Assembly (NCBI GenBank): GCA_033961575.1
Contig: CM066731.1
Coordinates: 84,899,501-84,963,500 of the forward strand
Length of the DNA: 64,000 nt
Origin: Aselliscus stoliczkanus
Taxonomy: Eukaryota > Chordata > Mammalia > Chiroptera > Hipposideridae
Direction of reading: 5' to 3'
In this document: positions 48,114 through 57,729 of the stretch, piece by piece
How the letters are laid out: each line of letters begins with the position of its first letter
How positions within the stretch are numbered: position 1 is the first letter of the stretch
Position numbers and translations under genes: made by a program
The notes under the pieces: model-generated
Told to the model about the DNA's origin: nothing
The model's input: the letters and a program-made list of their open reading frames with translations, nothing else
The model's database searches: none

Positions 48114-48763
48114 TATATAAATGGTCAATGTGTATGTAAAAGATGCTCAACATCATTAGTTATCAGGGACATGCAAATAAAAATTACAAGGAGGTACCAC
48201 TTCACATCCACTAGTAAGGCTATAACCAAAAAGTCAGATAATAACAAGTTAGGACAAGGTTGTGGAAAAATTGAAACACTCATACTCTGCAAGTGGTAAT
48301 GTAAAATGGTACAGCATTTTTGTTTGTTTGGGAGCTCTTTAAAAGTAAACAGAGTCACCATTTGACCCAGTAATTCCATGACTGTAGATATATCTAAGAG
48401 AAAAAAACCCCAAAAAACAAAAAACATAGGTCACACAAAAAACTTATACATATTCTCCATAGCAGCATTATTCATAATATTAAAAAATTTAAGATAGCCA
48501 TTATCTAATGAATGTGTAAATAAATCTGGTATATCCATTCAATGGATACAATATAATAGTATTAATCAATGTAAAGGAATGAAGTATTAATACATGCTAC
48601 AACATAGATAAACCTTGAAAACATTAGGCTAAGTGACAGAAGGCAGTCATAAAGAGTGTGTATTATATGATTCCACTTATGTAAAATGTGCATCATGGCA
48701 AATATATGACAGAGAAAATAGATTAGTGGTTACTTAGGAACTGGGGAATGTGCTGATATGGGG

Positions 48764-49119
48764 TGTCGTTGCTGAGGGTTTGTGGGGGAGGTTTCAGCTG
48801 TGGGATGCCCAATGTAAAAAAGGCACATGGAGCCAACATGAGGAGGAACCAGGGTCTTTAATCAGCAATAGCAACCTTATATAGTGGCTTGGTGGAGGAA
48901 AGCGCATGAGAATGTGCATGCTTCCTCCCCCAAGTGTAAGTCATGCTTACATAAGGGCTTATGTAATTGGAGCCCAGCGCTTGCACAGCAGGCTCTGGAG
49001 TCAAGGTCCGTAAGTTCAGGGTCATGGTCCGCACGTCAGCCTGCACACATCTGGACATTCGCAGGCCCCGTGCCCAGACCCTCCACTCATGAGTGCCTAA
49101 ACATGCCCAGGCCCTGTCA
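48764..49119 (-). repeat. ERV-C 3' LTR
   Basis: 356 bp, TG..CA ends (TGTCGTTGCTGAG .. GGCCCTGTCA on plus). It has the same minus-strand TATA/ATTAAA pair as its partner. No obvious polypurine tract is left next to it on the env side. Confidence 0.9.
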
Positions 49120-49143
49120 GTCCAATCCCTGCAGGGTGGCAGT

Positions 49144-49482
49144 TCAGGACTTGACCCAAAGAGCATGTCCCTGTGCACAAAGGCCACAATAGCAATACAT
49201 AGAGCAACAGAGGACCACGAGGCTGACAGCGATACCTGCCAAGATAAGGCCTGCCCACCTCCATGAAGGGCCAAGGGAGTTCCACCAACGTGTAAGGGAC
49301 TCTTCCTGCAGGGCCTGTATTGCCAAAACCTCAGTATCTGTTTCCTGCAAGGCCTCCTGTACCTTTTGTTGGTGGTCCAGGATGTAAACACAGCATTCAA
49401 CATGCAAGAAGACACATGTCTCCCCCTGCACAGCTGTTAACAGGTCTAGGGCCATCCTGTTCTGCAGTACCACATTTCTCAT
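49144..49482 (-). pseudogene. ERV-C env transmembrane subunit, open 112-codon segment
   Basis: An uninterrupted frame covering the TM ectodomain after the heptad region, the anchor and the tail. It shows LQNRMALDLLTA at residues 6-17 (the conserved domain before the loop), the C-x6-CC disulphide loop at residues 23-31 (49390-49416), and a hydrophobic membrane span at about residues 75-102 rich in Leu, Val and Cys. C-x6-CC is typical of gamma-type envelopes with a covalently linked surface subunit. The fusion peptide and SU lie in other, broken frames, so the frame is a fragment and not a functional envelope. Confidence 0.85.
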
Positions 49483-50660
49483 CTGGGTTGTTTTATCAAG
49501 GAGCAGGGCTAAAGATGCTCACACGACATTCAGAGCATTCGCGACATGTTGGGCAAGTGCTTCCACCTGTAGCTTTACGTCCATCACTCCACTCCCTGGT
49601 AACAAGATGGCTAAGGGGTAAAACCACCAGCCCACCCATTTTTCCCAGTTCCAATGATGGTAAATTAAGTCCCAATTGGCTGGCCTGTGGGGTAACATGG
49701 GCAGCAGGTGACCGCAAATAAAGGGATGCCCCCAAGTGCAGCGGCCTGTCATCAGGCCCGCAGATATAGCTAGCTGCAGCAGCCACAAACCCAGACAACA
49801 TCACCTGATAGAAAATCAGTGGGTTTTGTCCCTATTATACAGCATCCATCCAACCAGCAAATAGGGTCCCTTATAACAGTAACATTAGGCAGAGCTCCTC
49901 TGGTAACCGCCCATTGTATGGTTTGGAACTGTGGGGTGTCATTGTTTGACACACAGAGAAACACAGTTAAACAGCATCGTATGAATCCCCACAAATCACC
50001 ACTAGCCATTGTTCACAGCCTTTCCGAGGAGAGGGGGATTATTGTGGTGCTACTTTGGCAAGAGGGCTTCAACAGGACGGTGGCGAACGTTCCCCTCCGG
50101 ACTATTCCAGTCCCAGCGCTGGAGGTCTGTCCAGTTGGTACCAGTGGCAGGGGCGACTCACCAGGGCAGTTCTTCAGTGGTCTCTGCTGGCAGCTCTGTG
50201 CACACCCAGCAGTGCGAGGAATTGTGCACCCAGGCAAAGGTGTGCACCCAGGAGAGGACACTGTTCCCTAGTAGCTAACCTAGGCAATATGACAGAGCAG
50301 ATAAAGAGACCATCATGGGTAAGTCATGACCTTCCAGTAAAATACAGGCTACATGCTCGTCCTGCAATAGCATCATAGCCGGTATAGGGGCAGCTCCTGG
50401 TCGGTGGTACCACACCTGTGCTCCATGGGTTGTTGGTAGGAGGCCATGGGTTAGGTCCACTGTGTACAGTGGTATGGGCTAAAGGTGTAGCACAGGGATC
50501 CCTCGTATGAAGGACCCACTTTCCTTGGCTGGTAAAGTCACTTGTACTGTGACGGGCCAGCGCCCAAGCCATGGTGTAACCTCCAGTCCTTTCTCTAGAC
50601 CCTGTTCCCAGGGTTCAAGCAGGGCAACCCACGACTGTTGGGTGACCCGAGCCTGCCAAA
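49483..50660 (-). pseudogene. ERV-C env surface subunit and TM N-terminus, broken
   Basis: Frames 49496-49804, 49770-50009, 50013-50261 and 50324-50572 follow each other with shifts. A Cys-rich block (VWVCGC near 49785) and an ASQLGLNLPSLELGK block match ERV-B env. A plausible start of env is in the frame beginning at 50572. Several stops and frameshifts preclude expression of SU. Confidence 0.75.
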
Positions 50661-50661
50661 G

Positions 50662-51450
50662 TCAGTTCCATACATGTGTCTGACTGGGGGCTACCGTGGA
50701 TGGAGCAGGCAGGATTACCATCCCCCGCTGTAGCCTGGGCTCAATCTCTGGGTCTCCAGTCCCTCTGACCCAAAGAAGTTGTGGGAGCCCCTCGGTTACC
50801 TTATCCAAGGGGGCCTTACCAGTCTTCCATGGCTGCTCGTTCAACAGGCGCACTTGGGGGCCAATACCCTTATCTTATACTTCAACAACCCATTAAAGCA
50901 TTCAACCATACCGGCAGCTTGGGGTTGGTAAGGAACATGTAGTTGCCATTGGACATCATTGTCCTTCACCCAGGTTTGAACCTGTGATCCTGTAAAGTGG
51001 GTGCCCCGATCACTGGCAATAAGCAAGGGCCAGTCATAGACAGCCAACAAATGCTCCAAGGCTGGGAGTGTTTCGTTGTTCTCTCTGGGCCACAGGGTAA
51101 GCAAAGCTCAGTCTGGTGGCAGTGTCTACTGCCTTCAGAGCATATCGGGCTCCCTGGTCTGCAGGGATCAGCCCAAATAGTCCACCTGCCATTATTGCAG
51201 GGGCCTCACACCAACCTCCCCACCGAAGTATAGACCCTATGGAAGTGGGCAGACGCTGTCTCTGGGGGTGGTGCTCTGCACACCAAGGACACTGCTGGAT
51301 GGCTTGTAGAGCCTCAGCTCTTGTTAGCTGTAAGCCCCAGGGGTAGCCACTAGCCCCATAGTCTGGGCACCCACAAGGCCTAACTTCTTGTGAAGCCAAG
51401 TGGCCATGGTAATGGACCCTGGGGACTCCGCAAGCGAAAGCACTCACACT
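50662..51450 (-). pseudogene. ERV-C integrase
   Basis: Three frames (51034-51447, 50841-51104, 50662-50853) cover integrase. Landmarks: CPWC of the N-terminal zinc domain; a first catalytic aspartate in KAVDTATR; the second in IASDRGTHFTG (about 51009-51011); and the glutamate in MVECFNG (about 50901-50903). Exactly 35 residues separate the last two, the retroviral D-D35-E spacing. Frameshifts between the segments inactivate the gene. Confidence 0.88.
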
Positions 51451-51689
51451 AAGGTATCAGCCACGTCATTGCCGGGCACCTGCAAAGACCAATGGCCCAA
51501 GACGTGGTACAAGGTGGCACCCATGCTCTGGCCCCATCTCCAAATGTCCTTCTAGAGGTCCCTGCCCTATAAGGGGTGGTAGCCAGCCCCTGGACAGCCA
51601 CAGCATGAGGCCCAGATACACAGCCCAGCTGTCAGTGCAGACATGTGCCAGGCCAGGTTCCTTAGTCAAAACCATCCAGACTGCTCGTA

Positions 51690-52390
51690 ACTCAGCCTAT
51701 TGGCTAGAGCATCCAGTACCCATGTCACACCAAAAGGTGTCAGCGAGGGGTTGTAGGGCTACAGTCACCCAAGTGGGAGGCTGCCCTAAGCAAGACCCAT
51801 CTGTGTACCAGGCATAAGCCGGCACTGGGGGTTTGCCCTCCTCAAAAGAACTGGGAGTCTTCCCCGTTTCCATGGAACCCTCTGCTCGTTCAGAGCAGAA
51901 AGCGATGGGCTCCAAAAGACCGTGTAGCTCCTGGGTCAATGGACTAGTGGACACCTGAGCCCATCATTCTAAAAAGGCTCCCCACTTCATTAATGTTGGT
52001 GTCTGTGCCACACCGGTTCGTGGCCTTGTTGCCCAAGACCAGAGCTAGCCTTCCACTGGGTAGGTCGTTTGCACCGTGACTGACCAACATGGCTTTCACA
52101 GGACAACATGGAGGTGTACACCACTGCTAATTGCTTTTCCACCAGGGAGTACTGTTCTTTGGCTCCCTTCCAAAGCTGGGAACAAACCCCAATAGGAGTC
52201 TTCTGCACACCCTGTTTTTGCCAGAGACTACAGCCAAACCCAGAGTACTCCACCTGGACAGTCAGGAGGAATGGGTCAATGACCCTTAGGGTCTGGGCCT
52301 GTGCTACAGTACATTTTGTCACCCTGAATGCCTGCTCGGCTTCAGGGGACCAATCCCAGGGCTTCCCTTTGTGAGCCAACCAGTGCAAAG
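51690..52390 (-). pseudogene. ERV-C connection and RNase H domain
   Basis: Frames 51990-52388 and 51697-51954. The first holds the connection region (WDWSPEAEQAF, a TPIGVCSQLWKGA block). The second contains AWYTDGS, the RNase H active-site box with its aspartate. A gap with stops separates them near 51960-51990. Confidence 0.85.
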
Positions 52391-53150
52391 GTCACATTAA
52401 CATTGCGAGATGTGGTATGAAGGTTCTCCAGAACCCCAGTAGCCCCAGGTAAGTCTGCAGCTGCCTCACTGTCTCTGGATGGGGGTATGTTTGAATCTTG
52501 TCTATGACTGCCTTGGAGATTACCTTTGTTTTACGTGACCAAACAACTCCCAAGAACTTGACAGAGTAGCCAGGACCCTGGACCTTGTCCTCGTTGATGG
52601 CCCACCCCCAACCCATTAGGGCATCTCAGAGACTGTGGGCGGCAGATGCCAGATCGGCAAGAGAATCAGAGGTTAACACTATACCATTTATATAATGAAA
52701 CAAGCGTATGGTCAGGGTCTTGGTCCATGTAGCTAAATCATGCACCACCAGCCCATGGCACAGGGTTGGGCTGTGCAGGTAGCCTTGTGGCAATACCTGA
52801 AATGTCCATTGCCTACCCTCCCAGGTGAAGGCAAACTGTTCTTGGCTGGCAGTGTCAATGTCAATAGAGAAAAAGGCATTGGCCAAGTCTATCCCATAGC
52901 GGAACCGTCCCAATTCCTGCGAGAGGCTATCCATCAGCTCCATGATGTTTGGAACAGCAGCATGGAGTGGAGGGCGGGGCGGGGGGTCACCTTGTTCAGC
53001 TCCCAATAGTACACTGTTATTCTCCAGGAGACATCTTGTTTCCATACTGGCCAGACCCGGGAGTTGAAGGGGCTATGGTTGAACCGTATGACACCTGCCT
53101 CTTCCAAGTTATAAATAGTATGCTCAATCTCCTCATGCCCCCCAGGCAAG
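52391..53150 (-). pseudogene. ERV-C reverse transcriptase
   Basis: Frames 52626-53045 and 52392-52616, plus 52934-53485 upstream. Visible blocks: [39 protein letters not shown] and, in the thumb, VKFLGVVWS. The catalytic box reads YING instead of YIDD (52683-52694), removing both aspartates. Frameshifts lie near 52620 and 53040. Confidence 0.88.
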
Positions 53151-53299
53151 TAAAATTGTCTGATGTTAACCTCTTGGGTGGCCTGTGGCAGGTGGAGGGG
53201 TGTGTGCTGAGGATGTCCTTTAACCAACATTTTCATTACACGCACCCGCAAGCGGAATTTCCCCACAATTGCCATGACGGTCAGTCCCCTGAGCACATC

Positions 53300-53510
53300 C
53301 ACCCTGAGGATGTATTTAACAATAAGAGACACATAGACCTCATAGGCCCCCATACCCCTCAATAGTGGCTTTTGGACACTGAAAACAGTCTGGATTGCCA
53401 TGTGTGAGGGTGGTGTCTGCCCCAGTGTCCATGAGGGCCAGCACCTGCTGCACTTTCTGGGGAGACTAATATATGGTGAGTTCAAAATGTGGCCTCAGGT
53501 TATCTGGCTC
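53300..53510 (-). pseudogene. ERV-C protease remnant
   Basis: The minus strand encodes LMDTGADTT with an intact catalytic DTG at 53421-53429, and a KATIEGYGG-like block follows downstream. Frames on both sides are shifted, so the protease is not complete. Confidence 0.75.
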
Positions 53511-53559
53511 CCCTGTTAAGCGGGTGTCCCAACCCACTCCCTAGTCAGGGAGGAAGTCA

Positions 53560-54910
53560 GGTAGGCATAACTCCCATACAACCTCCTTCTGTTCCTTTGG
53601 GGACAGGGTGGTGAACTATTCAGGCCTTAGCTTCTGCCAGAGGGCCAGGAGGACCTCCAGGGGCTGGCCGTCTAATTTCCCCTCTGCAAGCCCAGCGGCC
53701 ACCAGATCAAACCACATTTGCCAATTGCTCACCTTAACAGCCCCCACCCTTTACCCTGGCCCTTAGGCATGGCTTTTGCAGCCCATTTCAGGGGATGGAA
53801 GCGTCTCATGCCCTTTCCGGCCACAGCCCGAGACTGCACAGTCCAGCCTTGTTGGTGGACTTCCACATTCCCCAGTCTAGTAGCCAAAGCCCCTGTGACC
53901 TTGTACATGGGCCAGTCTGTTTAGGGAGCTAATAAAGCAGCCGTAGTCCCAAAAGCTCCAGGTGGGCCATTAGCAAGGATAAGGCCTTTCGTGTGGGCTG
54001 TGAATATCTCTTTGTCAGGGCTGTTATATTGTAAAGCAAACATCATCTGCCTTATGCCCATCTCCTTGCACCAAGTCCAAGTAGGTGGTCCACTTACATG
54101 CTCTGGCAAGTCCCCTGCATTATCCTAGGCCATGTGAGCAGCAGCCATGAGCCAGTTAATTAGGGTCTGATTACCAGCTTGGGGGTTGGTCTGGAGCGCA
54201 TTTTGCAAACGCTGCAGCAGGGAGTGCACCTTGGTGATGCTCCCTGTGCCAGCTGGCTGGGGCTTAACTCCATGGTGTCCGCCCCATCATCCCACAGGAG
54301 CACCAACCAAACAGGGTTGACTCACCTAGGCACTGTTTGCAGTGCTTCGTGAGCTCTCCCAACTCCATGGTTTTGTAAGCGGTACAGGAAATACGCCTCA
54401 TGGACTGTCACAGTCCAGTGGTTCCACTCCCAGGAGCCAGTGGCTGCTCAACTTCTACCCTTTGTCGCACCCCTGGTTGGACGTGCCATACCTGGCCTGG
54501 TGGGCTGCTAGCTCGGGCGGGCACCTCCGACTCGGGGTACCCTTGGAGTATGTGTTCAGCCGCCACCAGGCGTTGCTCCAAGTCCTCCTCCAGGCGCTGT
54601 AAGTGCTACACCCGGCTCATATACTACTGAATATCACAGCTAGCATGTGGTAAGACTGCTAGGAACATCCAGGCCACCCGGCACACCTCGTCCTGGTGTG
54701 TCAGAGGGACATTCGGTTCCAGCAGGTCGTTTGGCTCCAAGGTCTCCAGGACTTTACAGATGTCTTCTGGTCAGAGGTGCATGGTGTTCCAATCCTCCGG
54801 TGGAGTCCATGCAAGCAGGTATGCCATGATCAGGTACCAGAAAGAAGTAGTGGACCACACCGAGTCCACCTGGGGCGGTTCCTCTACCAGGGCTGAAGGG
54901 GCACACACCT
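53560..54910 (-). pseudogene. ERV-C gag remnant
   Basis: Fragments parallel to ERV-B gag: the minus frame 53921-54109 (MPEHV, LQYNSPDKE), a degraded knuckle CGRKGH near 53815, and 54771-55016 on the matrix side (FWYLIMAYLLAW). No complete gag frame. Confidence 0.72.
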
Positions 54911-54921
54911 TGCCGTGATCC

Positions 54922-54939
54922 TGTCCGCAGACTATGCCA
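54922..54939 (-). other. ERV-C primer binding site, serine-tRNA type
   Basis: The minus strand reads TGGCATAGTCTGC, then four extra bases, then AGGAT, starting two bases after the LTR. Without the four extra bases it matches tRNA-Ser(AGA) at about 16 of 18 positions. Confidence 0.7.
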
Positions 54940-54941
54940 AG

Positions 54942-55289
54942 TGTCGTTGCCGGGGTGTGGGGGTGTGGTTTCAGCTGTGAGATGCCCAACGGAAAAAAGG
55001 CATGTGAAGCCGACATGAGAAAGAACCAGCATCTTTAATCAGCAATAGCAACCATTATATAGAGGTTTTGGGGGAGGAGAGTCACGAAGTATACATGCTC
55101 CCTCTTGCAAGTGCAAGCCATGCTTACATAAAGGGTTTATGTAACCGGAGCCCGGGGCCTGCAGGCTCCGAAGTCAAGGTCTGTGCATCCGGGGTCATGG
55201 TCCATACGTCAGTCTGCACACAGCTGGCATTCCTTGCCCATGCCCAGGGCCTCCACTCATGCACACCTGAACATGCCCGGGCCCTGTCA
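54942..55289 (-). repeat. ERV-C 5' LTR
   Basis: 348 bp, TG..CA. On the minus strand there is a TATA box CTATATAAT (55054-55062) and ATTAAA (55034-55039). U3 starts TGACAGGGCCCGGGC. Confidence 0.9.
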
Positions 55290-55455
55290 TGGGATAATAG
55301 CTAAAGTCTATGAATTTTCTTTTTGAGGTGCTGAAGTGTTTTTAAATTGATTGTGGTAACTGTTGTGAAACTTTGTGAATATGCTAGAAATGTTCATTTT
55401 AAGTGAGTCAATTGTATGGTGTGTGAATTACATCTTTGTAAAGCTGTTACGTATA

Positions 55456-56979
55456 CACACAAAAGAACTGATGTAGGACATGTTTTTTTACAAGCTCATA
55501 GTTTGATCAATAAACAGGGTGTTTTATAAGAAAATGAATACAACAGAAGGTCTTAGCTTGTAATCCATAGAATAGTTGAATAATCGCCTTTTCAAAGCAG
55601 AACTTCCTTTTCTTGTGTGCCTGCTTTGAAGATTAGGAGCCTAATATTTCTATTTGTTCCATTCTCTGCTTTCCACACTATCTGGATTGAAGTATTCTCT
55701 TATGGATTAAAAAATAAAGTGATATCCCAGTTTCTTGTAACTAAAACAATAAGAGGTTTATTATACTTGATGGACATGATAAAGTAATATAACCATGTAC
55801 TTGTAAGGCAGAGATAGGTAAGTACTTCTGGGGCTTCTTGGTCTCTCAGGCTTTCCCTAAGCAGTCTAATTTTTATGCCGTGTTGTCCAGTTTGCATAGT
55901 TCATGTAACCAAGATAAATGAGAGACAGGTGTACATTTGGAACAACACAGATCCCAATCATGAAAACAAAATTCAATTTATTTATTCGTGTTGGTTTTAT
56001 AGTTTCTGTTGAAATAAAAGGTTGTCACTCAAAATGGCCTTTGACTATTTAATCTCTAGGTGGTCCATTTAATTTTCCAATTGCAAATGCAATCCATTTG
56101 ATTCCCCAGTTGCAAGCAAGATTATTGGGAGTGGCAAGGCCACATATTGGCTGTACTTTTTAGTTTGTATGGAAGGTCTGAAATTGTTTGTAGGGAAGGT
56201 CTGAGATTCTTGTGGTAGGGATTGGATTCATGCCTGAGACCACAGGACAGGGGAGTTGAAGAAATCAATACATTCCTATTCTCTACCTTTCTCTAAATTA
56301 TGTCCCTCTGTCATAGGTTTAGCTAAACTATTCTATAATATGGCCCCTCTGGCATTCATTTTGTGTGGCCAAGTGATGCTATCCTGTCTCATGAGCAATG
56401 CGTTAGATAACAGCCTGCTGAATAGCAAGTAAATGTAAGTTCCTGATGTAATTCCCCTGATAGTCCTTGTGATAAACAGTTTCCCCTGCATCCTAAGGCC
56501 TTCACCTTGTATAGGTGAAGACCCCTGCAGAGTTTACTAAAACCCCACTCTTTTTGGTTTACATTGACCAGTCTGGCTTTAGAATGGGAACCCCAAAGCA
56601 CTCCACCTACAGACCCTAATAAAGTCATATGCAACAGATCCTGTCTCTCTGAATGCAACCTGCCTTGACCTCCCTGTGTGGTACCCTAAAGTATGTTCTA
56701 TACTCCCTCAGGACCTGTGGGTAATAAACTTCTCTATTTCAATTATTTTGTGTCCTTTGTTGTGCTATGCCTCACCATCGTACACCCCACAGCTCTACTT
56801 AACAAATGTTAATTTAACAAAGTCACAATACCCTCAGTATTTCACTGTTTTTGTTTTTTTGTTTCCTTTATTAAAATAAGGGCTTCCTGAGAGAAATGCC
56901 AAGTGCATGTGCTTTCTTCACATTCAAAATGATGTTCCAAAATTTACGTATGTGGGTTTTTGTTTTTTAGACTTTGTAT
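55456..56979. repeat. Mostly unassigned, with an LTR-like 3' end
   Basis: 55456-56370 shows nothing nameable. 56380-56800 is GC-richer; GTAATAAACTTCTC near 56720 in a T-rich then C-rich context looks like an LTR poly-A/U5 end on the plus strand. No partner or target duplication was identified. Confidence 0.35.
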
Positions 56980-57118
56980 TTGTTTTTTTTTAAAGATTTT
57001 TATTAAAAGTATAGTTCACATTTAATATTATATTGGTTTCAGGTATACATAATAGTTATTCAGCATTTATATATACCTAAAGAAGTGATCACCATGGTAA
57101 GTCCAGCAACCACCTGAC
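56980..57118 (-). mobile_element. L1 3'-end fragment
   Basis: A T-rich head followed by TTGGTTTCAGGTATACATAA and AGTGATCACCATGGTAAGT, a short L1 3' UTR piece in antisense. Confidence 0.6.
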
Positions 57119-57595
57119 TATATATATGTAAAGTGTTTAAATATTGTTTTTCAGATTCCAATAAGCAGTTGGGCTATTAACAAATTAACCACCAATTCTC
57201 AATGGACTAATATAACAAAGTTTATTTCACACTCATATTAACAGTCTAATGGAGGCTGGAAGTAATTCCACATAGAGTTAGTATAGCATCTACCATTCTG
57301 TAGCTATACCATCTGGAACATATAACTCTCAGCATCCAGGGAAGAGAGAGCTTAGATGTGGTATACCAGCTCTCAAATGCTTATGCCAACAGCCCAATGA
57401 CAAGACCTAATCTCATGTTTCTCTCCTAACTGTAACAGAGTTGGAGAAATGTAGACTGGTAGATAGAATATGTGCTGAGCAGTACTATCTGTCATTGACT
57501 TTTGTATCTAAATCAGGAATTACCGGAAGTAGGGGAACTAACACAATTGTAGAGTATGCTCTAAGCTCAGATTCACCTTTCAAATTACACAGTTC
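57119..57595. other. No recognisable feature
   Basis: AT-rich. The plus frame starting at 57441 runs into the SINE and is not a gene. Confidence 0.4.
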
Positions 57596-57608
57596 AAGGA
57601 GCATTACA

Positions 57609-57716
57609 GGGCAGGCCGAGTGGCGCAGTGGTTGGGCGCTGGCTTGGGAAGCCAGCGGCCCCAGTTCGGTCCCACATATGAGGGCCAGTGACACTGCCCT
57701 CAAAAAAAAAAAAAAA
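57609..57716 (+). mobile_element. tRNA-derived SINE, type A
   Basis: Complete copy with a perfect 13-bp target duplication AAGGAGCATTACA (57596-57608 and 57717-57729) and a clean poly-A tail, suggesting a relatively young insertion. Confidence 0.93.
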
Positions 57717-57729
57717 AAGGAGCATTACA

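Larger units (their letters stand above)
48764..55289 (-). mobile_element. ERV-C: class I provirus nested in L1
   Basis: A 6.5-kb minus-strand provirus with two full LTRs (356 and 348 bp) and flanks TGGGG (48759-48763) and TGGGA (55290-55294), a 5-bp target duplication with one change. Gene order gag-pro-pol-env reads right to left. The two LTRs differ at roughly one base in five by eye, so the insertion is old. It is the best preserved of the three ERVs but no gene is intact. Confidence 0.93.
46770..55455 (+). mobile_element. L1 ORF2 3' part and 3' UTR, split by three insertions
   Basis: L1 sequence on the plus strand. It begins with ORF2 (TCTTTTCAACAAATGGTGTT near 46845), resumes after a DNA element at 47495 (TTGGCTTTTATCTCACATCA), continues to a mariner MITE at 47881, then again from 48116 (AAAGATGCTCAACATCATTA) to 48763. 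The 3' UTR after ERV-C (55295-55455: TTTCTTTTTGAGGTGCTGAA, GTATGGTGTGTGAATTACAT) completes it. The order of blocks shows that all three insertions are younger than this L1. Confidence 0.78.

Noticed and set aside
48858..49415. 185-codon minus-strand frame over the ERV-C 3' LTR
   Set aside because: It runs in a different frame over TM coding sequence and then the LTR. The real signal in this strand is the TM frame at 49144-49482.
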